Origin: Synergistaceae bacterium
GTDB taxonomy: Bacteria > Synergistota > Synergistia > Synergistales > Synergistaceae
Direction of reading: 5' to 3'
Assembly: GCA_030533085.1 (NCBI GenBank)
Contig: JAUNJZ010000010.1
Location: 1-64,000 of the forward strand
DNA length: 64,000 bases
This document shows, piece after piece, positions 43,043-51,288 of this stretch. The position numbers were made by a program, and so were the translations under genes. The first letter of the stretch is position 1. Each line of letters begins with the position of its first letter. The notes beneath the pieces are model-generated. The model saw only the letters and a list, made by a program, of their open reading frames with translations. It made no database searches and was not told where the DNA came from.

Positions 43043-44152
43043 CTATATTATTTCTGACCAAATCAGATTGGCGACTCTCATTCCCTTTTTCGTCAGCCGT
43101 ATGCCTTTCTCGTCCGCCGTATATAGTTCGTCAGGAAATTTTCGCAGCGCGGCCAGAAGGGAAGCCCACTCATTTTCGCCGTAACGCTCCGCGAAATCCA
43201 CCCTGTCGAGCCCCTCCGTCATTCTCAGCCCCAACACGGCGGCTTCGCGGGCGGCTCTTTCACGCGGCAGTCGTTCGTTTTCCGCTATGGGCAGTTCTTT
43301 TTTATATATAGACTCGGCGTAAGCTTTTAGAGAGCCGAAATTTTTATAACGCAGCCCGTTCAGATAGCCCGCCGCTCCCGGCCCAAGCCCCAGATATTCG
43401 CCCTCTTTCCAGTAATTGATATTGTGGCGGCTTTCGCGCCACTCTTTTGCAAAGTTCGCGACCTCGTACTGCGCGTAGCCGCGGCGCGGCAGATACCACT
43501 GCGCCCATCTGTACGGGGGGTAGCCGTCTGCCAGCGTCTCTGGGGGGAGCGCGGCCCAGGGGGTTCCCTCTTCAAGCGACAGCTGATAAAGCGAAATATG
43601 GTTCAGTCCGCAGCGCACAGCCTCATGCAGCGTCCGCCCCCAGTTTTTGAAGCTCTGACGCGGCAGGCCGAAGATGAAATCTCCGCTTACGGAGAAGCCG
43701 GCGGCCAGAGCCGCCGATATCGCGCAGAGGGCCTCTCTTGCGCTGTGCAGCCGCCCCATCTGTTCAAGCTCCGCGTCGTCAAAGCTTTGCACGCCGATGC
43801 TGACGCGATTCACGCGCCAGTCGCGCCACGCAAGCAGATGATCCGCGCGCAGCGAGTTCGGATTTGCCTCGACGGTGACTTCGGCCTCCGCCTCGAAATC
43901 GAAATTGCGCTCTATAAGAGAGATCAGCGCCTCCCAGAGCGCGGCAGGAAGCACGGTCGGAGTGCCGCCGCCGAAGTAACAGGTCGATAATTTCAGCCGC
44001 CCGACTTCGGCGGCGCGAAGCGACAGCTCGCCTTCCAGCATTGCCAGCCACAGTTCGAAATCGCCGCTTTGCGGCACGGCGCTCTCAAAGGCGCAGTAAT
44101 TGCATTTGCGCTCGCAGAATGGAATATGTATGTAAAGCGAACGGCAGCTCAT
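43043..44152 (-). CDS. hemW: radical SAM heme chaperone HemW
   Basis: A protein of the HemN-like family with the radical SAM cluster C13-X3-C17-X2-C20 in HIPFCERKCNYCAF, the FGGGTPT SAM-binding motif, and the C-terminal HemW domain. The length of 369 residues and the missing N-terminal extension separate it from the oxygen-independent oxidase HemN. HemW inserts heme in other bacteria. AAGGGG precedes ATG. It lies between selA and lepA; hemW next to lepA is a common order. Confidence 0.92.
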   Translation of the reverse strand: MSCRSLYIHIPFCERKCNYCAFESAVPQSGDFELWLAMLEGELSLRAAEVGRLKLSTCYFGGGTPTVLPAALWEALISLIERNFDFEAEAEVTVEANPNSLRADHLLAWRDWRVNRVSIGVQSFDDAELEQMGRLHSAREALCAISAALAAGFSVSGDFIFGLPRQSFKNWGRTLHEAVRCGLNHISLYQLSLEEGTPWAALPPETLADGYPPYRWAQWYLPRRGYAQYEVANFAKEWRESRHNINYWKEGEYLGLGPGAAGYLNGLRYKNFGSLKAYAESIYKKELPIAENERLPRERAAREAAVLGLRMTEGLDRVDFAERYGENEWASLLAALRKFPDELYTADEKGIRLTKKGMRVANLIWSEII

Positions 44153-44201
44153 GACAGCGCCCCTTTTTCGCGCCTGCGGCTTTTCTGCCGAAAGAGCCCC
44201 T

Positions 44202-46013
44202 CTATTTGTCCTCTGATTTTGTCACGTCCATGAAGGCGAGGAATGCCTCCTGCGGTATGGAGACGCGGCCGACCTGCTTCATCCTCTTTTTGCCCTCTTT
44301 CTGCTTTTCCAGCAGCTTGCGCTTACGCGTAACGTCGCCGCCGTAGCATTTGGCGAGAACGTCCTTGCGCACAGCCTTGATGTTCATGCGGACGATGACC
44401 TTTCTGCCGACGGCAGCCTGCACTGGAACTTCAAAGAGCTGGCGCGGTATCAGCTCCTTGAGCTTGCCGACCACGGCGTGCCCGCGGTGATAGGCCTGAT
44501 CGGCGTGGCAGATGAACGAGAAGGCGTCCACAGGCTCCTCCTGCATCAGAATATCGACCTTGACGAGCTTCGCGGCGCGGAAACCGGTGTGGTCGTAATC
44601 CAGAGAGGCGTAGCCGCGCGTGCAGGATTTCAGCCTGTCGTGGAAGTCGAGGATAAATTCCGCGAGCGGCATGTCGTAGCTGAGCCGCACGCGCTCCGGC
44701 GTGATGTAATCCATGCTGACATAGCTTCCGCGTTTGTCCTGACAGAGCTGCATCGCCGCGCCGACGAACTGCTCCGGCATAAATATCGAAAGCTTTATAT
44801 ACGGCTCGCGTATCTCTTCAATGCGCCCCTGATCGGGGAAGTCCGACGGGCGGTGCGCCTCGATGACGCTGCCGTCCGTAAGCGCGACCTGATAGACGAC
44901 ATTCGGCGCGGTGGCCACAAGGTCTACTCCAAATTCGCGGTTCAGCCTTTCCTTCGCTATCTCCATATGCAGCAGCCCGAGGAAGCCGCAGCGGAAGCCG
45001 AATCCCAGCGCGGCGGAGTTTTCCGGCTCAAAGCTGATTGCCGAGTCGTTTATCTGTAATTTCTCCAGCGCCTCGCGCAGCTGGTTTATATCCTCACGTT
45101 CGACCGGATAGAAGCCGCAGAATACGACCGGCTTCACCTTCTTATACCCGGCAAGCGGGGCGGCGGCGGGGCGGGCGGCGTCCGTGACGGTGTCGCCGAC
45201 GTGAGCCTCGTCTATCGTTTTTATGCTTGCGCAGATAAAGCCGACCTCTCCGGGGCCAAGGCGCTCTACCTTCACCATCTCCGGCTTGAATATGCCTACC
45301 TCATCCAGCTGATAATTCTGCCCCGTAGCCATGAAACGCACGTTTTTGCCCGCTTCGAGAAGGCCGTTCACCACGCGCACATAGCAGATAACGCCCTTGT
45401 AATTGTCATATACGGAGTCGAAAATCAGCGCCTGAAGCGGAGCGTCGGCGTCTCCGCCGGGGGGCGGCACGTCGCGCACGATACGTTCCAGCAGCTCAGG
45501 CACGCCCTCTCCGGTCTTGGCCGAAATAGAGACAGCGTCATCCGCGTTAATGCCGATGATATCCTCAAGCTCGCGCTTCACCTGCTCCGGGTGCGCGGAG
45601 GGGAGATCTATCTTATTCAGCACCGGCACCAGTTCAAGATCCAGGTCTGCCGCCAGATAGCTGTTCGCCACAGTCTGCGCCTCAACGCCCTGAGAGGCGT
45701 CGACGACCAGCACCGCCCCTTCGCAGGCAGCGAGCGAGCGTGAGACCTCGTAGGAAAAATCAACGTGACCCGGCGTGTCGATGAGATTCAATATATAATC
45801 CCTGCCGTCCTGCGCGCGATACTCCATGCGCACGGGCACGGACTTTATCGTAATGCCGCGTTCGCGCTCAAGGTCGAGCATATCCAGAAGCTGCGCCTTC
45901 ATATTGCGTTTATCTATCGTCCCCGTCCCCTCGAGCAGCCGGTCGGCCAGAGTTGACTTGCCGTGGTCAACGTGGGCGATAATGCTGAAATTCCTTATAT
46001 TCTCAAGTTTCAT
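44202..46013 (-). CDS. lepA: elongation factor 4 (LepA)
   Basis: Full length at 603 residues. It contains the GTPase loop [40 protein letters not shown] and [11 protein letters not shown]-like domains, and the C-terminal LepA domain ([21 protein letters not shown], then [19 protein letters not shown]). It binds the ribosome and influences translocation and 30S assembly under stress. A GAGGGAG site lies 12 nt before ATG. It diverges from rsmA with a 136-nt gap that should hold both promoters. Confidence 0.97.
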   Translation of the reverse strand: MKLENIRNFSIIAHVDHGKSTLADRLLEGTGTIDKRNMKAQLLDMLDLERERGITIKSVPVRMEYRAQDGRDYILNLIDTPGHVDFSYEVSRSLAACEGAVLVVDASQGVEAQTVANSYLAADLDLELVPVLNKIDLPSAHPEQVKRELEDIIGINADDAVSISAKTGEGVPELLERIVRDVPPPGGDADAPLQALIFDSVYDNYKGVICYVRVVNGLLEAGKNVRFMATGQNYQLDEVGIFKPEMVKVERLGPGEVGFICASIKTIDEAHVGDTVTDAARPAAAPLAGYKKVKPVVFCGFYPVEREDINQLREALEKLQINDSAISFEPENSAALGFGFRCGFLGLLHMEIAKERLNREFGVDLVATAPNVVYQVALTDGSVIEAHRPSDFPDQGRIEEIREPYIKLSIFMPEQFVGAAMQLCQDKRGSYVSMDYITPERVRLSYDMPLAEFILDFHDRLKSCTRGYASLDYDHTGFRAAKLVKVDILMQEEPVDAFSFICHADQAYHRGHAVVGKLKELIPRQLFEVPVQAAVGRKVIVRMNIKAVRKDVLAKCYGGDVTRKRKLLEKQKEGKKRMKQVGRVSIPQEAFLAFMDVTKSEDK

Positions 46014-46149
46014 TGCCGTTAATCCACTCCCTCAGATTCACCGTGTATTTTAGCTGATAACATGAGCGGAGGGCAATGTATAATTTTCGCCTCCGAGATG
46101 ATAAAATAAAAAGAGGCGCACTTGCGGCGGCGAAAAATTTAACGAAAGC

Positions 46150-47013
46150 ATGGACGCGATGGCGGAAAAAAAACGATTTATCCACAACACTGATATAGGG
46201 CAGAATTTTCTTATCGACGGCTCGGTCGTCGATTTCATGATAAAAAGGGCGGCTGTCGGAAAGGGCGACGTCGTCCTTGAAATAGGCCCGGGCGACGGCA
46301 TATTGACGAGAGGGCTGCTCAGCGCCCCGCTTGAAGCGCTCTATACCGTGGAGCTTGACGAACGTCTGCGCGAGGGAATAGAGCGCATAGCGGCGAGAGA
46401 CGGGCGCTGCTCCATATTCTGGGGCGACGCGGTGCGGTTTGACTACCTCTCGAAGCTGCCGCGCAGGCCGACGAAGATAATAGCGAATCTTCCCTATCAT
46501 ATCACCACGCCGCTGCTGTGGACCTTTCTGGAAAAGCTCGTTCCGGCGGGCGTGGCCTACATGCTGCTGATGGTGCAGCTCGAATCCGCCGAACGGATAG
46601 TATCCCCCGCCGGACACAGGGAGCGCTCGCCGCTCGGAGTAACGGTGGAGGCGATGGGGGAGGCTGAGATCGTGCGACGGATACCCCCCTCGGCCTTTCA
46701 CCCCCAGCCGCGCGTCAACTCCGCGCTCGTTGAGATAAAAATTGAAAAAAACAGAGATCTTGCCAATAACAGGACATGGCGCGGATTGCTGAAACGCTCC
46801 TTCGCCCAGCGCAGAAAAACGCTTTCCAACAACTGGTCGGCAGGCTGCGGCATAGAGCGTGCGCGGGCGCTCGAAATACTGGAAAAGCACGGATTGAGCG
46901 CCACTGCTCGCGCCGAAGAGCTTGCAGTCGATAAATGGTTTGAGCTGGCAAAAGTCCCCGACTTCTATCTTAAAGAAAAAAAGGCGGAAAAAAACGATGT
47001 CATGGAAGCTTAA
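46150..47013 (+). CDS. rsmA: 16S rRNA dimethyladenosine methyltransferase
   Basis: A class I methyltransferase of the KsgA/RsmA family. It has GQNFLIDGSVVDFMI at the start, LEIGPGDGILTRGLL for S-adenosylmethionine, and the catalytic motif IANLPYHITTPLL, followed by FHPQPRVNSALV. It dimethylates two adjacent adenines in helix 45 of 16S rRNA. Two starts (46150 and 46159) are in frame; the ribosome binding site is weak. It overlaps trmB by 17 nt. Confidence 0.93.
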   Translation: MDAMAEKKRFIHNTDIGQNFLIDGSVVDFMIKRAAVGKGDVVLEIGPGDGILTRGLLSAPLEALYTVELDERLREGIERIAARDGRCSIFWGDAVRFDYLSKLPRRPTKIIANLPYHITTPLLWTFLEKLVPAGVAYMLLMVQLESAERIVSPAGHRERSPLGVTVEAMGEAEIVRRIPPSAFHPQPRVNSALVEIKIEKNRDLANNRTWRGLLKRSFAQRRKTLSNNWSAGCGIERARALEILEKHGLSATARAEELAVDKWFELAKVPDFYLKEKKAEKNDVMEA

Positions 47014-47932
47014 CGAAATAATCGTGAGCCGCACAGAGGCGCTGCCGATCGAGTGGAACGAAATGTCGCCCTCCGGGCGGGTCTTTGTGGAAATAGGCTT
47101 CGGCAACGGAGAATTTCTTGAATATCTGGCCCGCGCCAACCCGGAAACGCTTATCGTGGGCGTAGAGGTTTCGCAGTGGTGCGTCACGAAAGGAGCGCGC
47201 CGCCTGCTGGCCGCCGGTCTTTCCAACGCGCGGCTGATGCACGGAGACGCGCGCTTCCTGCTGCGTCATTGCTTCGCGCCGGAAAGCGTGGAGCGCGTCT
47301 ACATGAACTTCCCATGCCCGTGGCCCAAGACGAGACACGCCGCGCGCCGCGTAACAGTGCCGGCATTTTCCGATCTGATGAACTACCTGATAGCGCCGAA
47401 CGGCAGCTTTGAGCTGGCGACAGACGTGGACTGGTACGCAGAGGAGACGGCGGAAGTCTTCGCCTCAAACAGCGCCTTCCGCTCCGACCCGGCCGCGCTG
47501 AACCCGGAAAGGCCGTACGTGACGAAATACGAGAGAAAATGGAAGGCGATGGGAAAGGATACCTGGAGCCTGACAATACATAAGGATAAAAAGCTTGACG
47601 AGGTAACGGAAAGAGAGGAAGATTGGCCGATGGAGGGCGAAGCTAAGACACAAAAGAGCGTGAAAGAGGTCATAGACTCACTGAAGGGGCGTGAAGGCGC
47701 CGGAGTGGGAGGCAAAGGACACTGGGTATTCCGCGACGCCTTCATATCGGAAGAGGGCGTCGGGCTGATGCTCGTAATAACGGCCGACGACGGCTTTGAA
47801 CAGCACTTCTACCTCAAAGCGATTCCAAACCCGCGCGGCGTGACGATAAAAGTCGATTCCGTGGGCCATCCTTACAGAACCCCGGCAATGAGAGCGGCGC
47901 TGCTCAGCGCGCTGGCCGCCGCCAACGATTGA
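46997..47932 (+). CDS. trmB: tRNA (guanine-N7)-methyltransferase with an extra C-terminal domain
   Basis: Residues 1-200 are TrmB: VFVEIGFGNGEFLEYLA, GVEVSQWCVTKGARRLL, YMNFPCPWPKTRHAARR and TDVDWYAEE. The enzyme makes m7G46 in tRNA. In family members I know the motif reads FPDPWPK; here Cys replaces the Asp. A C-terminal domain of about 100 residues (GHWVFRDAFISEEGVGLMLVITADDGFEQHFYLKAIP) has no counterpart in E. coli, though extended forms occur in thermophiles. AAGGCGG precedes ATG 46997. It overlaps rsmA and ends before a bidirectional terminator. Confidence 0.88.
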   Translation: MSWKLNEIIVSRTEALPIEWNEMSPSGRVFVEIGFGNGEFLEYLARANPETLIVGVEVSQWCVTKGARRLLAAGLSNARLMHGDARFLLRHCFAPESVERVYMNFPCPWPKTRHAARRVTVPAFSDLMNYLIAPNGSFELATDVDWYAEETAEVFASNSAFRSDPAALNPERPYVTKYERKWKAMGKDTWSLTIHKDKKLDEVTEREEDWPMEGEAKTQKSVKEVIDSLKGREGAGVGGKGHWVFRDAFISEEGVGLMLVITADDGFEQHFYLKAIPNPRGVTIKVDSVGHPYRTPAMRAALLSALAAAND

Positions 47933-47961
47933 TAAGCTGATTCTTTGATATCCGGATAATA

Positions 47962-47998
47962 AAAAAACAGCGGAGGGGGCTTTCCTCCGCTGTTTTTT
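47962..47998. terminator. bidirectional terminator between trmB and the MFS gene
   Basis: A perfect stem AAAACAGCGGAGG/CCTCCGCTGTTTT has A runs on one side and T runs on the other. It overlaps the stop codon of the minus-strand MFS gene at 47997. Confidence 0.9.
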
Positions 47999-49205
47999 AT
48001 CCGCGCCGCCTCTTTATCAGCTTCCTGCCGCCGTACCACAGCGCCACTGTCCACGGCAGAAAAGCCACCACATTCAGCGTAGCCTGAAGTCCGACCGCGT
48101 CCGCGATGATACCGACCGGCGTTACGAAAAGATTGGCGATCCCCCACGATACGCCGTTTGACAGCGAACTCACCATACTGCGCGAATCGGGGCAGCGCCT
48201 CTGCGCCATAGCCGTTGTGACCGGCGTGCTGGCCTGCAAAAAGGCGAAGCCAGCCATCAGCGAAAGCAGACAGAAAAAGCTCGAATCATGAAGGCCGACG
48301 ATAAGAAAAAAAGGAGCGATAGCAAGCGCCCAGAGAAGCACCTTCTCGTCGCCTATCATATCCGCGAGCTTCCCTCCCGCGATGCCGGCCAGCGTCGCCG
48401 AAAGCGTAACGGCGAAAAGCGTCATCCCCCCCGCCGCGATGCTGCTGCCGCGAGTGATAAGGAGCATCGGCAGGAATATCTTGATCGACTGAAAAACTGC
48501 GTCCCGAACGCTGGTTATTGAAACAATCCAGCCGACCTTTGAGACCAGATAGCGCAGATTCTCAAAAAAATGAGGGCGGGGAGAAGATTCCATATCCCGC
48601 ACCTTCTCCTCCGCGCTCGCCCCCATCTGACGCCAGATATAAAGACAAAGGAGCGCGACAGCGGGGATGATCGCGGCCGGGAAGCCGGGCTTGCCAAGAA
48701 TCGAAATCATAAAGACGACATAAATCGGCCCGATGGCGCTGCCGAAAGTGCCGCTGGCCTGAAAAAGGGAAAGATAAAAGGCAAGCGCGCCTCCGCCCGC
48801 CGCCGCGCCGCATCTGCCCGTCCCCTGCGGATGGAAAAGCGCTGTCCCAGCGCTCATCATACCCACGAATATAAAGGCTGCGCCGTAACTCGGCGAAAGC
48901 GGCAGCAGCGCCGCGCCGGAGACAGACAGCAGCGGCCCCCACACCGCAAGCCACGGACGCTTGAGCTTGTCCGCGACATAACCGGAGACTGGCTGGCCGA
49001 AAAGATTTGTAATGCCGAAAAGGGCGTTAAGAAAGCCGGCCTGACTCAACGTCAGCGATATAGACTGCGCCAGCATCGGTATCACAGTCGGCAGCGCGGT
49101 CGAATGCATATCATTCAGGCCATGCAGAAAAATTACACCAAGCAGCGTGCGTTTATTTTTCCCGGAAACAGCGCGTTTATCGTTACGGACAGATGACGAA
49201 TCCAT
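47997..49205 (-). CDS. major facilitator superfamily transporter, FSR-like
   Basis: About 402 residues and 12 predicted membrane helices. The start (GVIFLHGLNDMHSTALPTVIPML), the FGQPVSGYVADKLKRPWL loop between helices 2 and 3, and GTALFHPQGTGR resemble the fosmidomycin-resistance (FSR) branch of the superfamily, proton-driven exporters. The substrate cannot be told from sequence. GGAGG lies 8 nt before ATG 49205; the open frame to 49238 adds only an unlikely hydrophobic start. It diverges from rsmD. Confidence 0.85.
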   Translation of the reverse strand: MDSSSVRNDKRAVSGKNKRTLLGVIFLHGLNDMHSTALPTVIPMLAQSISLTLSQAGFLNALFGITNLFGQPVSGYVADKLKRPWLAVWGPLLSVSGAALLPLSPSYGAAFIFVGMMSAGTALFHPQGTGRCGAAAGGGALAFYLSLFQASGTFGSAIGPIYVVFMISILGKPGFPAAIIPAVALLCLYIWRQMGASAEEKVRDMESSPRPHFFENLRYLVSKVGWIVSITSVRDAVFQSIKIFLPMLLITRGSSIAAGGMTLFAVTLSATLAGIAGGKLADMIGDEKVLLWALAIAPFFLIVGLHDSSFFCLLSLMAGFAFLQASTPVTTAMAQRRCPDSRSMVSSLSNGVSWGIANLFVTPVGIIADAVGLQATLNVVAFLPWTVALWYGGRKLIKRRRG

Positions 49206-49287
49206 AAAAAAAACCTCCAAAATCCTTATATACATCAAAGCTATCCGCTATTATACTCTTTGTGTGAGGCGGCGGGGGGAATAAATC

Positions 49288-49785
49288 ATGAAAGAAATGA
49301 GACCGACGACCGGCAAAGTCATGCTGGCGCTATTCAACATATTGGGAAATATCCGCGGCAGAAGCTTCCTGGACCTCTTCTCAGGCAGCGGACAGATAGC
49401 GCTGACCGCCGCGAAAAAAGGCGCCGCCCCCGTAGTATGCGTTGAATCCGAGCGCGCACGCCACGCCGCTATTGTGAAAAAAGCGCCTGCCGATGTAAAA
49501 TGTCTCTGCGCCGACGTTCGCCGCGCCGTCGCCCGCATGGCGAAAAAGGGAGAATGCTTTGATATAATATTCGCCGACCCGCCATACAATCTTGGATGGG
49601 GCGAGGAACTTCCGCGGCTGCTCGCCGGTAACGAAAACATATCGGCCCCAGGCGGCGTTATAATCTTTGAACATTCGGAAGAGGAAGAGCCGGCCGCGAT
49701 GGATGAGACGAAATGGAAGCGCGAAGACAGAAAATACGGCGGCACAGTGCTCAGCTTCTACAGCAGGAGGAACGAAAATGATTAG
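49288..49785 (+). CDS. rsmD: 16S rRNA (guanine966-N2)-methyltransferase RsmD
   Basis: MRPTTGKVMLALFNILG matches the RPT-D-V-EALFNIL block that usually follows about 20 residues, so the N-terminus is short. FLDLFSGSGQIALTAAKKGA binds S-adenosylmethionine, and IIFADPPYNLGWGEE is the catalytic DPPY motif. It methylates 16S rRNA in the head of the 30S subunit. Overlap of 8 nt with coaD matches the widespread rsmD-coaD pair. An upstream start for the missing segment is not visible. Confidence 0.9.
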   Translation: MKEMRPTTGKVMLALFNILGNIRGRSFLDLFSGSGQIALTAAKKGAAPVVCVESERARHAAIVKKAPADVKCLCADVRRAVARMAKKGECFDIIFADPPYNLGWGEELPRLLAGNENISAPGGVIIFEHSEEEEPAAMDETKWKREDRKYGGTVLSFYSRRNEND

Positions 49786-50266
49786 AGCGATATATCCGGG
49801 TTCATTCGACCCGATAACAAACGGACATATATATATATCGGAACGGGCGGCGGCGCTCTTCGACGAGCTGATCGTCGCCGTACTCGTGAACCCCGAAAAA
49901 CGCTCCACCTTCAGCGAGGAAGAGCGGCAGATAATGGCGCGCGAGGCGCTCGTCCACCTGCCGAACGTCAAAGTGAAATACTTCAACGGCCTGCTGGTCG
50001 ACTTCATGCGCCAGCAGCAGAGCCGCATCATCATACGCGGCCTGCGCGCCCTCTCAGACTTTGAATACGAATTTCAGCTCGCGCAGATGAACCGCCAGCT
50101 CGCCCCGGAAATAGAAACCTTCTTCATCGTCACCGACGCGAAATACTCCTACCTCTCAAGCCGCGCGATAAAAGACGCCTTCCAATTCGGCGGCGCGGTG
50201 CGCGACATGGTCCCCCCCGGAGTCTACCGCCGCCTGCGCGAAAGAATACCGCCGAGGAATCTGTAA
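49778..50266 (+). CDS. coaD: phosphopantetheine adenylyltransferase
   Basis: At 162 residues it has YPGSFDPITNGHIYISERAA (HxGH-type nucleotidyltransferase site) and FFIVTDAKYSYLSSRAIKDAFQFGG at the C-terminus. It makes dephospho-CoA from phosphopantetheine and ATP. CAGGAGG inside rsmD lies 8-9 nt before ATG 49778. No clear T-tailed terminator follows; a long-range inverted repeat (GTGCCGG at 50295 and CCGGCAC at 50344) lies in the gap. Confidence 0.95.
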   Translation: MIRAIYPGSFDPITNGHIYISERAAALFDELIVAVLVNPEKRSTFSEEERQIMAREALVHLPNVKVKYFNGLLVDFMRQQQSRIIIRGLRALSDFEYEFQLAQMNRQLAPEIETFFIVTDAKYSYLSSRAIKDAFQFGGAVRDMVPPGVYRRLRERIPPRNL

Positions 50267-50427
50267 TGGTTATAAGACGAGCCGAACAAGCACAGTGCCG
50301 GCAAAAACGTGAAAAGCGTTATCCTTTTGAAAAGCTGCGCATACCGGCACGATGGTCATAGAGGATCTGTTATTTGCACGCTCACGGAACGACGGTAGAA
50401 TAAAGATAATAGAAACAGCCAAAACAG

Positions 50428-51147
50428 CTATAGGCCGTGGGTTGGTTTGTGCGTCACGGACGTTACTTTGCCGAGGACTTTAAACTCGCCGGCTAAGAGC
50501 TCTTCCAGAGAAATGTGTATCTTTGTGCCGTCGGTCGAAACCAGCTCGATGGAGCCATCATCGTTCTGGATGATCTTTTTTAAAGCCAGCTGCCTTTTGT
50601 AATAAACCAATGCAACGTCAAAGTCCAGCAGCTTTGCCTCTGGATTAACGATAATGCGGCTGTTTGCGGTGATGCCGTGAGCCGGTATGATGCCATCCGT
50701 TACCGTCAGGGCGAATGGGGCGTTATTTATGGAAAAATAACTACCTACATCCGCTTTAGGTACGCAGATAAGCCTCTCTGTAGCTTCACTGCGTGGCGTA
50801 GTGGAACACATTTCCAACAGTAAGCGCAGGGAAAAGTGTTGAATGATCACGTAGTCGACCTGATCTAAAGATTTTTCACGGCCGACAGGCACGCTTTCAT
50901 GCAAATTCAGACATTCTTCTGGAAGTTCCACACCGGCTGTCTCGCCCAGTAAATAGCTCACAGTTGTATTGAACTTTTTTGCGATATCCAACAGCAGCGC
51001 ATTGGATGGAACTTTCTTGCCGCGCTCTATTTCGCTTAAGTAAGCCTGCGTAATATTAAGGATTTCTGCTATTTCACTTTGTGTTCGGCTACCGCGGAGC
51101 GCACGTATTCGATCAGAGAGTATCTTATAATTCTTTTTCATTGTCAT
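50428..51147 (-). CDS. XRE-type repressor with an S24-like C-terminal domain, catalytic Ser missing
   Basis: A helix-turn-helix (residues 8-66: LSDRIRALRGSRTQSEIAEILNITQAYLSEIERGKKVPS) is followed by a C-terminal LexA/CI-like fold. Where S24 proteins carry GDSM, this one reads VTDGIIP, so the autocleavage Ser is absent, although a LALKK segment is kept. It probably acts as a non-cleavable regulator responding to another signal. No ribosome binding site precedes ATG, so the transcript may be leaderless. It diverges from a surface-protein gene across three TAGCTA sites, suggesting direct control of both. Confidence 0.8.
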   Translation of the reverse strand: MTMKKNYKILSDRIRALRGSRTQSEIAEILNITQAYLSEIERGKKVPSNALLLDIAKKFNTTVSYLLGETAGVELPEECLNLHESVPVGREKSLDQVDYVIIQHFSLRLLLEMCSTTPRSEATERLICVPKADVGSYFSINNAPFALTVTDGIIPAHGITANSRIIVNPEAKLLDFDVALVYYKRQLALKKIIQNDDGSIELVSTDGTKIHISLEELLAGEFKVLGKVTSVTHKPTHGL

Positions 51148-51185
51148 ACTATAATCTAGAAAATATAGCCCACATAGTGTATATA

Positions 51186-51231
51186 TAGCTAAAAATAGCT
51201 ACAAGAGTTGACATAAAATTTCTGTTAGCTA
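51186..51231. promoter_or_regulatory. three phased TAGCTA sites, candidate operators
   Basis: The palindromic hexamer TAGCTA occurs at 51186, 51196 and 51226. The intervals of 10 and 30 bp place all three on the same face of the helix. The last one overlaps the -10 element of the rightward promoter. Confidence 0.55.
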
Positions 51232-51235
51232 TAAT
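51208..51235 (+). promoter_or_regulatory. promoter of the Synerg-CTERM surface protein gene
   Basis: TTGACA (51208-51213) and TATAAT (51230-51235) are separated by 16 nt, a perfect match to both consensus hexamers. The start codon is about 54 nt downstream of the -10 element. Confidence 0.75.
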
Positions 51236-51288
51236 AAATATCTGATGTTGCTTTGGGTAAATTTATATACTGAAGGGAGTAAGCAATA

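Noticed and set aside
50267-50427. Structured RNA after coaD (GTGCCGG at 50295 pairing with CCGGCAC at 50344)
   Set aside because: A single 7-bp long-range pairing with no T tract and no match to a family I know; chance is likely.
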